Shown one piece after another: positions 15,075 to 26,009 of a DNA stretch of 64,000 nucleotides. The stretch covers positions 1 to 64,000 of the forward strand of contig JAVBXP010000016.1 of the NCBI GenBank assembly GCA_030824495.1, in the 5' to 3' direction. The position numbers and the translations under genes are program-made. Within the stretch, counting starts at the first letter, position 1. The number at the start of each line of letters is the position of its first letter. Below the pieces are notes generated by a model. That model did not search any database. It was given only the letters and a program-made list of their open reading frames with translations, and was not told the origin of the DNA. The stretch comes from a bacterium. Lineage in GTDB: Bacteria; Pseudomonadota; Alphaproteobacteria; Caulobacterales; Caulobacteraceae.

Positions 15075-15109
15075 GATTTTTCCCCGTTCAGCCGCTCCGG
15101 CGCGACACT

Positions 15110-15124
15110 GTAACCGTAAATTAA
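15110..15124. promoter_or_regulatory. Possible CtrA-like site upstream of ftsB
   Basis: GTAA, seven bases, TTAA matches 7 of 8 fixed positions of the caulobacterial CtrA box TTAA-N7-TTAA. It lies in the divergent MFS-ftsB gap, only 6 bp before the ftsB start. One such near-match is expected by chance in a window this size, so this is tentative. Confidence 0.25.
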
Positions 15125-15130
15125 GCACGA

Positions 15131-15466
15131 ATGCGTGAGATGGATTTGCCGAGGAGACTTCGATTCGACGTGTTTGCGCGCATTCGCCCATATCTGCCGA
15201 CAGCGGCTCTCGCGTTCCTGATCTTCTATTTCGGGTTCCACGCCTTCACGGGCGATCGCGGACTTCTGTCTTCTACGCAAAGGGATGCGACGCTCGCGGC
15301 CAAGTCGCAGGAGCTGGCTCAGCTGCGCACCCAGAGGCAGGATTTGGAGGCGCGTGCACGCCTCCTGCGCGACAACAGCTTGTCGGCCGACCTACTGGAA
15401 GAACGTGCCCGTTCCCTGCTAGGTTTCGGGCATCCGAACGACTATGTGATCCGCGTGAAGCCTTAG
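15131..15466 (+). CDS. ftsB: Cell division protein FtsB/DivIC family (septum formation initiator)
   Basis: This 111-residue bitopic membrane protein has a short cytoplasmic N terminus, one membrane helix (about 22-40, LPTAALAFLIFYFGFHAF) and a periplasmic coiled coil rich in Ala, Gln and Arg (about 55-95). It ends with the ERARSLLGFGHPNDYVI segment typical of FtsB/DivIC. In the divisome FtsB works with FtsL and FtsQ to activate septal cell-wall synthesis. Placement between eno and pdhA is the classic alphaproteobacterial arrangement and supports the call. Confidence 0.88.
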   Translation: MREMDLPRRLRFDVFARIRPYLPTAALAFLIFYFGFHAFTGDRGLLSSTQRDATLAAKSQELAQLRTQRQDLEARARLLRDNSLSADLLEERARSLLGFGHPNDYVIRVKP

Positions 15467-15539
15467 GGCGGATTCGAACGTTCTAACGCTACGAACACGC
15501 GGAGCTTGACCGCGAAATGCATTCCTACGGGAGAGATGG

Positions 15540-16582
15540 ATGGCGCGTGGGCAGGCAGGCTCCGCAGCTAAGCGGAAAACCAATGACACCGGTAGCAGCG
15601 GCGCCGCAGACAGCGCGGTGACCCAGGACGAGCTCCTGAAGTACTACCGCGACATGTTGTTGATCCGCCGCTTCGAAGAACGCGCGGGCCAGCTCTACGG
15701 CATGGGCCTGATCGGCGGCTTCTGCCACCTCTATATCGGCCAGGAAGCCATCGCGGTCGGCGTGCAGGCGATCAAGGAGCAAGGCGATCAGGTGATCACC
15801 GGCTACCGTGATCACGGCCATATGCTGGCTTGCGGCATGGATCCTCGCGAAGTCATGGCCGAACTGACCGGCCGCGCCGGCGGCTCGTCCAAGGGCAAGG
15901 GCGGGTCGATGCACATGTTTTCGACGGAAGCCGATTTCTACGGTGGCCACGGCATCGTCGGCGCGCAGGTCGCGCTGGGCACGGGCCTGGCCCTGGCCAA
16001 TCACTACCGGGACAACAAGAAGGTCTCCTTCACCTATTTCGGCGACGGCGCAGCCAATCAGGGCCAGGTCTACGAGAGCTTCAACATGGCTCAGTTGTGG
16101 AACCTGCCGGTCGTCTATGTGATCGAGAACAACCAGTATGCCATGGGCACCTCGATCGAGCGGTCCTCGTCGGAGACCCACCTCTACAAGCGCGGCGCCT
16201 CTTTCCGGATCCCGGGCGAGGAAGTCGATGGCATGGATGTGCTGGCCGTGAAGGCCGCCGCCCAGAAGGCCGCTGACCACGCCCGGTCGGGCAAGGGTCC
16301 CTACATCCTCGAGATGAAGACCTACCGTTATCGTGGCCACTCGATGAGCGATCCGGCCAAGTACCGGACCCGCGACGAGGTGGACGAGGTCCGCAAGACC
16401 CGCGATCCGATCGACCACCTACAGGAACTGCTGGCCAAGAAGGGCTGGGCCGACGAAGCCGCGCTGAAGGCCATCGACGCCGAGGTGAAGAAGATCGTCG
16501 CCGACGCCGCGGAGTTCGCCCGCACCTCGCCCGAGCCCGAGCCTTCGGAGCTCTATACGGACGTCTATCTGGAGGCCGCCGA

Positions 16583-16586
<4 letters not shown>
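15540..16586 (+). CDS. pdhA: Pyruvate dehydrogenase E1 component, alpha subunit
   Basis: This is the E1 alpha subunit of the pyruvate dehydrogenase complex, which decarboxylates pyruvate with thiamine diphosphate. The 348-residue protein has an Ala/Ser-rich N-terminal tail, then [19 protein letters not shown]. The thiamine-diphosphate motif runs from [12 protein letters not shown] to [11 protein letters not shown], and the phosphorylation-loop-like segment [15 protein letters not shown] is present. It is the first gene of pdhA-pdhB-pdhC-lpdA and overlaps pdhB by 4 nt. Confidence 0.97.
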
Positions 16587-17965
<1,379 letters not shown>

Positions 17966-18022
17966 CCGCTCGATCCTTCGCCGCCTCGGCTCCAGTCCAG
18001 CTCAGCGCCTGAGAAACGACCC

Positions 18023-19321
18023 ATGGCTATCGATGTCCTGATGCCCGCGCTCTCTCCCACCATGGAGGAGGGCACGCTCGCCAAATGGCACGTGAAGAAG
18101 GGCGACAAGGTCTCGTCCGGAGACGTGATCGCCGAGATCGAGACCGACAAGGCGACCATGGAGGTCGAGGCGGTCGATGAAGGCGTGATCGAAGACATCC
18201 TGGTGGCCGAGGGCTCCGAGGGCGTGAAGGTCAATACGCCCATCGCGCGACTATCGGGCGAGGACGCCGGTTCCGCTCCGCCGCCCCCCAAGGCTGAGGC
18301 TCCAAAGGGCGAGGTGATGAAGAGCGAGGCGCCCAAGGCTGACGCCGCCAAGGCCGAAGCGCCAAAGGCTCAAGCCGAGCAGCCTGCGAAGACCGCCGCG
18401 CCGGCTCGCGCGTCCGGCGAGCGCGTCTTTGCCTCGCCGCTCGCGCGCCGCATCGCCGGTCAAAAGGGGCTGGATCTCTCTCAGGTGCAGGGTTCGGGGC
18501 CACGCGGCCGGATCATCAAGCGCGATGTCGAGGGCGCGACACCCCAGGCTAAGGCGGCGGGTGCTGGCGCCGGCATCGCGGCCTCCGCGCCGCGGCAGGT
18601 TCAGAGCCTGGCCCAAATGGGCATTCCGGACGGCAGCTATGATCTGATCCCGCTGGACGGGATGAAGAAGACCGTAGCGCGCCGGATGAGCGACAGCTTC
18701 CGCGATGTGCCGCATTTCCCGCTGACCATCGATCTTGAGATCGACGGTCTGTTGGCGGGGCGCGCCAAGATCAACGCCATGCTGGAGAAGCAGGGCGTGA
18801 AGGTCAGCGTCAACGACCTGGTGATCAAGGCCGCGGCGATCGCGCTCAAACAGGTGCCGGAGGCCAACGCCTCCTATTCGCCTGAAGGCATCGCCATGCA
18901 CCACAACGCCGACATCGCCATGGCCGTCGCCATCGATGGCGGCCTGATCACCCCGATCATACGCAAGGCCGAGACCAAGGGCCTGGCCCAGATCGCGGTC
19001 GAGGCCAAGGACCTAGCCGAACGGGCGCGGACCCGAAAGCTGAAGCCCGAGGAATTCCAGGGCGGCACCTTCTCGATCTCCAATCTGGGGATGATGGGGA
19101 TCAAGTCGTTCAACTCGATCATCAATGAGCCGCAGGGCGCCATTTTGTCGGTCGGCGCCGGTGAGCAACGGCCGGTGGTGAAGAACGGCCAATTAGCTAT
19201 CGCCACGGTCATGAGCGTGACCCTGACCTGCGATCACCGCGTGGTCGACGGCGCCATCGGCGCGCGTTGGCTGCAGGCCTTCAAGGTCCTGATCGAAGAC
19301 CCCATCACGATGATCGTCTGA
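18023..19321 (+). CDS. pdhC: Pyruvate dehydrogenase E2, dihydrolipoamide acetyltransferase
   Basis: E2 moves the acetyl group from lipoamide to CoA and forms the core of the complex. The 432-residue protein has one lipoyl domain (1-80, lysine in [12 protein letters not shown]), an Ala/Lys/Pro-rich linker (about 85-135), a peripheral-subunit-binding domain ([17 protein letters not shown], about 140-175) and the catalytic domain ending with the active-site [18 protein letters not shown] gap of 57 bp separates it from pdhB; lpdA follows after 10 bp. Confidence 0.97.
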   Translation: MAIDVLMPALSPTMEEGTLAKWHVKKGDKVSSGDVIAEIETDKATMEVEAVDEGVIEDILVAEGSEGVKVNTPIARLSGEDAGSAPPPPKAEAPKGEVMKSEAPKADAAKAEAPKAQAEQPAKTAAPARASGERVFASPLARRIAGQKGLDLSQVQGSGPRGRIIKRDVEGATPQAKAAGAGAGIAASAPRQVQSLAQMGIPDGSYDLIPLDGMKKTVARRMSDSFRDVPHFPLTIDLEIDGLLAGRAKINAMLEKQGVKVSVNDLVIKAAAIALKQVPEANASYSPEGIAMHHNADIAMAVAIDGGLITPIIRKAETKGLAQIAVEAKDLAERARTRKLKPEEFQGGTFSISNLGMMGIKSFNSIINEPQGAILSVGAGEQRPVVKNGQLAIATVMSVTLTCDHRVVDGAIGARWLQAFKVLIEDPITMIV

Positions 19322-19331
19322 GGCTAGTCAC

Positions 19332-20732
19332 ATGGATTTCGACGTCATCGTCATCGGCTCGGGCCCGGGCGGCTATGTCACCGCCATCCGCGCCAGCCAG
19401 CTGGGTTTCAAGACCGCAATCGTCGAGCGCGACGCGCTGGGCGGGGTGTGCCTGAACTGGGGCTGCATCCCCACCAAGGCTCTGTTGAAGTCCGGTGAGG
19501 CCTATGAGAACCTTGGCCATCTGGCCGACTATGGGATCAAGATCGAGAAGGCGAGCTTCGACTTCTCCAAGGTGATCGAGCGCTCGCGCAAGGTGGCGGC
19601 CCAGCTCAACGCCGGCGTCGCCTTCCTGATGAAGAAGCACAAGATCGAAGTGATCGAAGGTACGGCCAAGCTCGAGAAGGGGCAGGGCGCGCCGAAGGTG
19701 GTTGTCGATCTGAAGGCCGGGGGCTCTCGGACCGTCCAAGCCAAGCATGTGATCCTGGCGACCGGCGCCCGCGCCCGCACCATTCCGGCCGTCGGCCTGG
19801 AACCGGACGGCGAGCGGGTCTGGACCTATCGCGAGGCCATGGTCCCGAAGGCCGCGCCGAAGTCGCTGATCGTCGTCGGTTCGGGCGCCATCGGTATCGA
19901 GTTCGCCAGCTTCTATCGGGCGTTGGGCTCCGACGTGACGGTGATCGAGGCCCTGCCGCGCATCCTGCCTGTCGAGGATGAAGAGGTTTCAAAGACCGCC
20001 CACAAGGCGTTCGAGAAGCGCGGGCTGAAGTTCCGGGTTGGCGCCACCGTCAAGAAATTGACGAAGTCCAAGACCGGCGTCGCCATCGAATTGGAAGCCG
20101 GCGGCAAAGCCGAGACCCTGAGCGCCGATGTCGCCATCGTCGCGGTCGGCATCGTCGGCAATGTCGAGGGGCTTGGCCTCGAGGCCCTGGGCGTGAAGGT
20201 TGACCGGACCCATGTGGTTACCGACGACCATGGCGGCACGGGCGTCGCCGGCCTCTACGCGATCGGCGACCTGGCCGGTCCCCCGTGGTTGGCGCACAAG
20301 GCCAGCCATGAAGGCGTCCATTGCATCGAGCACATCGCCGGCCTGAAGCCGAATAACCTGACGTCCCCGATTCCGGGCTGCACCTATTCCACCCCGCAGA
20401 TCGCGTCGGTCGGCCTGACCGAGGGCCAGGCCAAGGAAAAGGGCATCGCCGCCAAGATCGGCCGCTTCCCCTTCAAGGTGAACGGGAAGGCCATCGCCTC
20501 GGGCGAGACCGATGGATTTGTGAAGACCATCTTCGACGAGAAGACCGGCGCTCTGATCGGGGCCCACATGATCGGCGCGGAGGTCACCGAGATGATCCAG
20601 GGCTTTACCCTGGCCATCACCCTGGAGGCCACCGAGGAAGAGCTCTTCGCCACGGTCTTCCCGCATCCGACCCTGAGCGAGGCCATGCACGAGGCGTCTC
20701 TCGACGCCTATGGCCGGGTCCTGCATATCTGA
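19332..20732 (+). CDS. lpdA: Dihydrolipoyl dehydrogenase (E3)
   Basis: E3 reoxidises dihydrolipoamide with FAD and NAD+. The 466-residue flavoprotein has an N-terminal FAD motif (VIGSGPGGYVTAIRA), the redox-active disulfide in GGVCLNWGCIPTKALL, an NAD-binding motif (IVVGSGAIGIEFASFY), a second FAD segment (LYAIGDLAGPPWLAHKA) and the C-terminal catalytic pair in HPTLSEAMHEA. Its place at the end of the pdh operon argues that it serves pyruvate dehydrogenase, though it may also serve other lipoyl complexes. Confidence 0.97.
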   Translation: MDFDVIVIGSGPGGYVTAIRASQLGFKTAIVERDALGGVCLNWGCIPTKALLKSGEAYENLGHLADYGIKIEKASFDFSKVIERSRKVAAQLNAGVAFLMKKHKIEVIEGTAKLEKGQGAPKVVVDLKAGGSRTVQAKHVILATGARARTIPAVGLEPDGERVWTYREAMVPKAAPKSLIVVGSGAIGIEFASFYRALGSDVTVIEALPRILPVEDEEVSKTAHKAFEKRGLKFRVGATVKKLTKSKTGVAIELEAGGKAETLSADVAIVAVGIVGNVEGLGLEALGVKVDRTHVVTDDHGGTGVAGLYAIGDLAGPPWLAHKASHEGVHCIEHIAGLKPNNLTSPIPGCTYSTPQIASVGLTEGQAKEKGIAAKIGRFPFKVNGKAIASGETDGFVKTIFDEKTGALIGAHMIGAEVTEMIQGFTLAITLEATEEELFATVFPHPTLSEAMHEASLDAYGRVLHI

Positions 20733-20792
20733 CGCCAACCTCGTCATCCTCCGGTCAGCGCGAAGGCTGAGCGGGAAGATGGCGACTTTGGC

Positions 20793-21188
20793 CTACGGCC
20801 TTTTCCGCACCAGAGCGTCGACGCTCCAGATGCCCGGGCCGGCGAAGACCAGATACAGGAACACAAAGCAGAACAGGATCGCCGCCTCGCCGCCGTTCAG
20901 CGCTGGCCAGAAGCCTTGCGGCGCATGGGCCATGAAGTAGGCCGCCGCCATTTGACCTGAGCAAACGAACGCCGCGACACGGGTGAAGAGGCCGAGCGCG
21001 ATCAGCGCGCCGCCGACCACCTCAATCGTCGCCGCCGCCATCAGGATCATCGGTAGTGGATCCGGCGCCCCCGGCTGCGGCGCCGGGAAGTGGAACAGCT
21101 TCATCAGGCCATGCTCCATGAAGAGCAAAGCCGCGACTATGCGTAAGAGGCTGAGCACCCGCGGCGCCCAGACGTCGAGGTTCGGCAT
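20793..21188 (-). CDS. DoxX family membrane protein
   Basis: This 131-residue protein has four hydrophobic helices (about 9-25, 45-65, 72-92, 100-120) and the DoxX hallmarks RIVAALLFMEHGLMKLFHF and GLFTRVAAFVCSGQMAAAYF. DoxX proteins are inner-membrane proteins linked in various bacteria to thiosulfate oxidation or redox stress; the specific role is unknown here. It stands alone on the minus strand between lpdA and the acyl-activating enzyme, from whose start region it is read in the same direction. Confidence 0.88.
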   Translation of the reverse strand: MPNLDVWAPRVLSLLRIVAALLFMEHGLMKLFHFPAPQPGAPDPLPMILMAAATIEVVGGALIALGLFTRVAAFVCSGQMAAAYFMAHAPQGFWPALNGGEAAILFCFVFLYLVFAGPGIWSVDALVRKRP

Positions 21189-21239
21189 GTCTTGGTCCCT
21201 CCCTACGCGCGCCCAAGCGACGCGCGATCCCCCGGGAGA

Positions 21240-22793
21240 TCAGGCCGCGCGGCGCCCCTCGGCCTCCGCCATCCGCATGATCGCCACGTAGTCGGTCTTG
21301 CCGGTGCCAAGCACCGGGATCTCGGTGACCTTGATGATCTTCTTCGGAACGGCCAGTTCCGGCGCGCCTATGGCTTTTGCGTGAGCAAGCAGCGGGGCGG
21401 TGTCGGCGTCGCGACGGTCGGTGACCAGGACCAGGCGCTCGCCTTTCTTGGGATCTGGCATGGCGATCACCGCGTGACGGCCTTCCGGCCAGACCGCGAT
21501 GGTGATGTCCTCGGCGGCGGTCAAGGAGACCATCTCCCCGCCGATCTTGGCGAAGCGCTTCACACGGCCAAGGATCTTGATCCAGCCGTCATCACTGATC
21601 TCGACGACGTCGCCGGTGTCGTGCCATCCGCCGGGCGGCTCCTCCATCACGCCGTCGGCGTTGAGGTAACCCGACATGATGTTGGGGCCGCGCACATAGA
21701 GCTTGCCGCCGGGGATGCCGTCGACCGGCTCGAGCCGGGTCTCGACGCCGGGCAGCAGGCCGCCGACCGTGCCGCGACGATTGTCGGTGGGCTTGTTGAC
21801 GGCGATGACCGGCGAGGCCTCGGTGGCGCCGTAGCCCTCCAGCACCGGCACGTCGCCGAAGCGGTCGCGGATCAGGTTGTGGGTTTCCTCGCGCACCTTC
21901 TCAGCGCCGCAGACGATGAACTTCAGACCCGACAATTCGTTGGGTTCGGAGTTCCTGGCGTACTGATTGAGGAAAGTGTCGGTGGCGAACAGGATCGCCG
22001 CGCCGGTGTCCTTGATCAGCGGCGGGATCTGTTTGACGTGCAGCGGGGAGGGGTACTCGAACGCCTTCATTCCCTTCAGCAGCGGCAGCAGGACGCCGCC
22101 GGTCAGGCCAAAGCAGTGGAAGGTCGGCAAGGGGTTGAACATCACCCAGGCCGGATCGAGCGGAATGTGCGCCGCGATCTGCTCGACATTGGCGATCAGA
22201 TTGGCCTGGCTGAGGACCACGCCCCGGGGCGCTCCGAAGCTGCCGGAGGTGAAGAGGATCACGCCTGGATCGGATGGTTTGGTCTCGACCCGGAAACGCT
22301 TGGGGAATGTACCGGCCGCGGCGGCGAAGACCTTGTCCGCCAGGCCGATCGTCGCCCGGACGTCTTCCAGATAGGTTACCGTCGTGATCGGCTCGAGAGC
22401 GTCGATGATGTCGTGCAGCTTGCCCTGCTCGATGAACCGGTGCGACGTCAGAACCCGCTTCACGCCAGCCAGTTCGCAGGCGGCCTTGATGTTGCGGATC
22501 CCGGCCGTGAAGTTCAGCATCGTTGGCGTGCGGCCGAAGGCGTGCAAGGCGAAGAAGGTCACCACTGCGCCTGAACTGGCGGGCAGCATGACACCCACGC
22601 GCTCGCCCTGGCTGGTCATGCCGGCGATCTTGCGACCCAGCGCGAAGGCCGCGCGGATTAGATCAGTATAGCTAAGCGGATTGCGCTCCTGGTCTTCCAG
22701 GATCGGCTTCTTGGCGCCGTAGGTATTGCGGGCGTCGAGGAGCGCATCGAACAATGCACGCTCAGACACTCGCCGATCAAATGAACGCGACAA
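21240..22793 (-). CDS. AMP-binding acyl-activating enzyme, Aas C-terminal type
   Basis: This 517-residue member of the adenylate-forming superfamily probably activates a fatty acid with ATP onto ACP or CoA. The ATP-binding P-loop is VILFTSGSFGAPRGVVLSQ (about 180), followed by the A5 motif EGYGATEASPVI, A7 (WHDTGDVVEISDDGWIKILGR) and the catalytic A10 lysine region (PVLGTGKTDYVAIM). Its style matches the acyl-ACP synthetase half of Aas, but no acyltransferase domain is attached. The TTG at 22793 follows a GGGGAGG ribosome-binding site. Confidence 0.88.
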   Translation of the reverse strand: MSRSFDRRVSERALFDALLDARNTYGAKKPILEDQERNPLSYTDLIRAAFALGRKIAGMTSQGERVGVMLPASSGAVVTFFALHAFGRTPTMLNFTAGIRNIKAACELAGVKRVLTSHRFIEQGKLHDIIDALEPITTVTYLEDVRATIGLADKVFAAAAGTFPKRFRVETKPSDPGVILFTSGSFGAPRGVVLSQANLIANVEQIAAHIPLDPAWVMFNPLPTFHCFGLTGGVLLPLLKGMKAFEYPSPLHVKQIPPLIKDTGAAILFATDTFLNQYARNSEPNELSGLKFIVCGAEKVREETHNLIRDRFGDVPVLEGYGATEASPVIAVNKPTDNRRGTVGGLLPGVETRLEPVDGIPGGKLYVRGPNIMSGYLNADGVMEEPPGGWHDTGDVVEISDDGWIKILGRVKRFAKIGGEMVSLTAAEDITIAVWPEGRHAVIAMPDPKKGERLVLVTDRRDADTAPLLAHAKAIGAPELAVPKKIIKVTEIPVLGTGKTDYVAIMRMAEAEGRRAA

Positions 22794-22952
22794 AGGCGAA
22801 AACCTCCCCGAAACGTCTCGCCGTTCTTGTTGGTCGTGAGCCTACCGCTCGCGCCCGGCGTTGAAAAGATATGTTACACGGCGTGAGCGGCGGTGGTTAT
22901 CACGTCTTAGGGTGAAGCTCTAAGGCCTTGGTCGAGCGGGAAAATTTGCGAC

Positions 22953-23939
22953 CTACTCGCCGGTTTCGGGCCGTGTTCCGATGAATGCCGTGACCACCTT
23001 CAGCCAAGGCGTGCGCCACTCATCGGCTTCAAGATGCATGGCCGCGCGCGCGCCGAGAATCGTCTCGACGCGGCACTGAGGCAGGCGTTTGCAGAGCGCG
23101 TCTGCGCTACTGGTGGGATTGAGCATCAGGACATTCGTGCGGGTCTGCGCCGCGCCGGTCTCAGCCAGGCGGCTGGCGGCTTCGTAGGCTTTTGTCCAGC
23201 CGAGGCTCGGTCCCGCTATCCGCAGATCGGGGTTGGCCACACGCCAGGCCTGCCCGACCTTGCCGCGCCAGGCGTCGTGGGTGGAGCCGGCCGTCCGATC
23301 ATCGGGGGTTTCCCTGCTCCAGGGCTTCCAACCCGGTGGCGGGGTGTCGCTACGTCGGACGGAGCCGAGCAGGCGCCGGCCCGGATCGACATTGGCGAGC
23401 TGGGGCGACGAGGCGATCACCCCATCGACCTTCATGCCGGCCCGCACCGCGGCCAGCGCAACAACCACGCCGTCCGCATGGCTCAGTAGAACAAGTGGAG
23501 TGTCGGGCGCGGGCCTGACGACCACGCGGACAAATTCGCGTAGGGCGGCGATGTCGGGATCGAAGCTGGGAACATGGCCCAGGTCGCGCGGCGCCACGTA
23601 GCGTCCAGAACCGCCTTGGCCGGCGCGGTCGAGGATCCAGACTGTGTAGCCGTCGTCGATCAGGTCCGAGGCGGTTTCGAACCACATCTCGGCGGTTTCG
23701 CCGTAGCCAGGAACGACGACTATGGTGGCGGTAGGAACCCGCCGGGTGCTGCCGACGCCATAGCGCTGAACCGGCTTGTCGCCGACGCCGATGAAGCCCC
23801 AGGCCCAGCCTTCCGGCGGATAGAAGCGCGGCGTTAAGGCTGGAGGAACCTGACTTTCGGCGAACGGCCCCAATGCGCCGTCGCGGCTGCACGCCGCGAG
23901 CACAAGGAGAAGAGCGGCGAGCAGGGACGCGCGAACCAT
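22953..23939 (-). CDS. Lipoprotein of alpha/beta-hydrolase fold lacking the nucleophile serine
   Basis: The ATG at 23939 gives a 328-residue protein with a lipoprotein signal peptide (hydrophobic 5-16, lipobox LAAC with Cys17). The body follows a lysophospholipase-like pattern: [13 protein letters not shown] (oxyanion region), [13 protein letters not shown], then [14 protein letters not shown] where the family has GHSxGG. Here the nucleophile position is Ala155. The protein is therefore probably catalytically dead, or uses another residue, and may bind lipid or a partner. It diverges from lipA. Confidence 0.75.
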   Translation of the reverse strand: MVRASLLAALLLVLAACSRDGALGPFAESQVPPALTPRFYPPEGWAWGFIGVGDKPVQRYGVGSTRRVPTATIVVVPGYGETAEMWFETASDLIDDGYTVWILDRAGQGGSGRYVAPRDLGHVPSFDPDIAALREFVRVVVRPAPDTPLVLLSHADGVVVALAAVRAGMKVDGVIASSPQLANVDPGRRLLGSVRRSDTPPPGWKPWSRETPDDRTAGSTHDAWRGKVGQAWRVANPDLRIAGPSLGWTKAYEAASRLAETGAAQTRTNVLMLNPTSSADALCKRLPQCRVETILGARAAMHLEADEWRTPWLKVVTAFIGTRPETGE

Positions 23940-24016
23940 GGCGAAGTTTGAGCATGCGGCGCAGAGACGCTCAATCACGCCTTGATCCTGAGGACCAGAA
24001 AGCCGATCTAGGCCTT

Positions 24017-24976
24017 ATGGCGACCGTCATCGACACCATCGGGGGCTCTCGGCCCCGCCACCCCGAAAAGCAATCTCGCCCGGATACTCCGATCCTGCGT
24101 AAACCCGAGTGGCTGCGCGTTCGCGCGCCTGGCTCGGCCGGCTACAACGCCACCCGTGAGATCGTGAAGACCCACGGACTGGTGACGGTCTGCGAAGAGG
24201 CCGCTTGCCCGAACATCGGCGAGTGCTGGAGCCAGAGCCACGCCACCATGATGATCATGGGCGAGATCTGCACGCGGGCCTGCGCCTTCTGCAACGTCTC
24301 GACGGGCAAGCCGAACGCTCTTGATCCCACCGAGCCGGCGCGGGTCGGCGACGCGGTGGCCAAGATGGGCCTGAAGCATGTGGTCATCACCTCGGTGGAC
24401 CGCGACGATCTCGCCGATGGCGGCGGCGCGCACTTCGCCGCCGTGGTCCACGCGATCCGTGGGGCCGCGCCTGGCACTACGATCGAAATCCTGACGCCGG
24501 ACTTCCTGCGCAAGCCGGCCTCGGCCGCGGAGATCGTCATCGACGCCCGGCCCGATGTCTTCAACCACAACCTTGAGACCGTGCCGCGGCTCTATCTCTC
24601 GATCCGCCCCGGCGCGCGCTACTACCATTCGCTGCGCCTGCTGGAGCGGGTGAAAGAGCGTGACCCCAACCAGTTCACCAAGTCAGGCCTGATGGTCGGT
24701 CTTGGCGAAGCCAAGGAGGAGGTCATGCAGGTGATGGACGACATGCGTTCGGCCGGCGTCGACTTCCTGACCATCGGCCAGTACCTGCAGCCGACCCGCA
24801 AGCACGCGGCGATCGACCGGTTCGTGACGCCTGACGAGTTCAAGGCCTATGAAGAGATCGCGCGGGCCAAGGGCTTCCTGATGGTGTCGGCCAGCCCGCT
24901 GACCCGCTCGTCGCATCACGCCGGCGAGGACTTCGCCCGGCTGAAGGCGGCCCGCCTCGCCAAGGACGCGGCCTAA
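24017..24976 (+). CDS. lipA: Lipoyl synthase
   Basis: LipA is a radical-SAM enzyme that inserts two sulfurs into protein-bound octanoyl groups, making the lipoyl cofactor needed by PdhB, PdhC and related complexes. I chose the ATG at 24017 ([10 protein letters not shown]), giving 319 residues. The auxiliary cluster cysteines lie in [13 protein letters not shown], the radical-SAM cysteines in [13 protein letters not shown], and the C-terminal serine region is [11 protein letters not shown]. It sits about 3 kb from the pdh operon it serves and runs 3 bp into the ratA-like gene. Confidence 0.97.
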   Translation: MATVIDTIGGSRPRHPEKQSRPDTPILRKPEWLRVRAPGSAGYNATREIVKTHGLVTVCEEAACPNIGECWSQSHATMMIMGEICTRACAFCNVSTGKPNALDPTEPARVGDAVAKMGLKHVVITSVDRDDLADGGGAHFAAVVHAIRGAAPGTTIEILTPDFLRKPASAAEIVIDARPDVFNHNLETVPRLYLSIRPGARYYHSLRLLERVKERDPNQFTKSGLMVGLGEAKEEVMQVMDDMRSAGVDFLTIGQYLQPTRKHAAIDRFVTPDEFKAYEEIARAKGFLMVSASPLTRSSHHAGEDFARLKAARLAKDAA

Positions 24977-24979
24977 GGT

Positions 24980-25438
24980 TTGCCGCGCTACCATATCGAG
25001 AAGATCCTGCCCTACACGCCCGACCAGCTCTTCCAGCTGGTGGGGAACGTGGACGCCTATCCGGAATTCGTGCCGTGGATCCAGTCCATGCGCACCTGGA
25101 ACGCGCGGTCAGAGGGCGAGGGGGTCAGTCTGGTGGACGCCCAGGCCGGCGTCGGCTTCGCCTTTCTGAAGGAGAAGTTCTCCACCCGCGTACGTCGCGA
25201 CGCCGCGTCGCGGCAGGTCGATGTCCAGTTGCTGTCCGGCCCGTTCAAGCACCTGGCCAACCGCTGGCGCTTCGTCGAGAACGCGGGTGGGACGAAGATC
25301 GAGTTCGACATCGACTTCGAGTTCAAGTCGCGACTGCTGTCGGGCATGCTGGCGGCGAACTTCCACCACGCCGTAGACAAGCTGATGAGCTGCTTCGAGG
25401 CCCGGGCCGAGGCGCTCTACGGCGGCAAGGCCGCCTAG
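24980..25438 (+). CDS. COQ10/RatA family START-like protein
   Basis: This 152-residue protein starts at a TTG (LPRYHIEKILPYTPDQLFQLV), 3 nt after lipA. The VGNVDAYPEFVPWIQSMRTW and HAVDKLMSCFEARAEALYG segments identify the SRPBCC/START-like family that includes mitochondrial COQ10 and bacterial RatA (PasT). COQ10 proteins bind ubiquinone and support respiration; the toxin label used for RatA is debated. Coupling to lipA is common in alphaproteobacteria and favours a quinone role. The stop shares CTAG with pncC. Confidence 0.9.
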   Translation: MPRYHIEKILPYTPDQLFQLVGNVDAYPEFVPWIQSMRTWNARSEGEGVSLVDAQAGVGFAFLKEKFSTRVRRDAASRQVDVQLLSGPFKHLANRWRFVENAGGTKIEFDIDFEFKSRLLSGMLAANFHHAVDKLMSCFEARAEALYGGKAA

Positions 25439-25926
25439 ACCATCCGGTCGCGCAAGGCTTGCAGCGCTGAACGCACGGCCATTTCCTGGACTTCGGCGCG
25501 GGTTTCGCCGTCGAACAGCTCCGAGCGGTGCATCAGCGCCTGATTGGAGCGCGCCGTGGCGATATGAACGGTGCCCACCGGCTTCATCGGCGTGCCGCCG
25601 CCGGGTCCCGCGACGCCGGTGATGGCGACCGCGACGTGAGCGTTGGAGGCTTCCAGCGCGCCCTCGGCCATCATGCGGGCCACAGGCTCGGAAACCGCGC
25701 CGAGATCGGCGATCAGGTCGCCAGGCACGCCCAGCATCTCCTGCTTTGCGCGGTTCGTGTAGACGACGAAGCCGCGCTCGAAGACGTCCGATGCGCCCGG
25801 GATCGCGCAGATAGCTGCGGCCACCAGGCCACCGGTGCAGCTCTCGGCGGTGACAATCCGCAGCGAGCGCTCCCGCGCCTCGTCGATCAACAATCGCGCG
25901 AGGGTTTCGACTTCCAGGGAAAACAT
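25435..25926 (-). CDS. pncC: Nicotinamide-nucleotide amidase (CinA C-terminal domain)
   Basis: PncC deamidates NMN to nicotinic acid mononucleotide in the pyridine nucleotide cycle. The ATG at 25926 gives 163 residues: the CinA C-terminal domain alone, without the N-terminal COG1058 domain. Visible motifs are VTAESCTGGLVAAAI with the catalytic serine, GFVVYTNRAKQEMLGVP and AITGVAGPGGGTPMKPVG. It is a single gene on the minus strand, converging on the ratA-like gene. Confidence 0.92.
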   Translation of the reverse strand: MFSLEVETLARLLIDEARERSLRIVTAESCTGGLVAAAICAIPGASDVFERGFVVYTNRAKQEMLGVPGDLIADLGAVSEPVARMMAEGALEASNAHVAVAITGVAGPGGGTPMKPVGTVHIATARSNQALMHRSELFDGETRAEVQEMAVRSALQALRDRMV

Positions 25927-26009
25927 GGCGCGACTCCGAGAGGCTCTAGGCAACGATAGGCGCAGACCACAACATCGCGCGCACCCGACAGACAACCCGA
26001 TTCGAGCAC

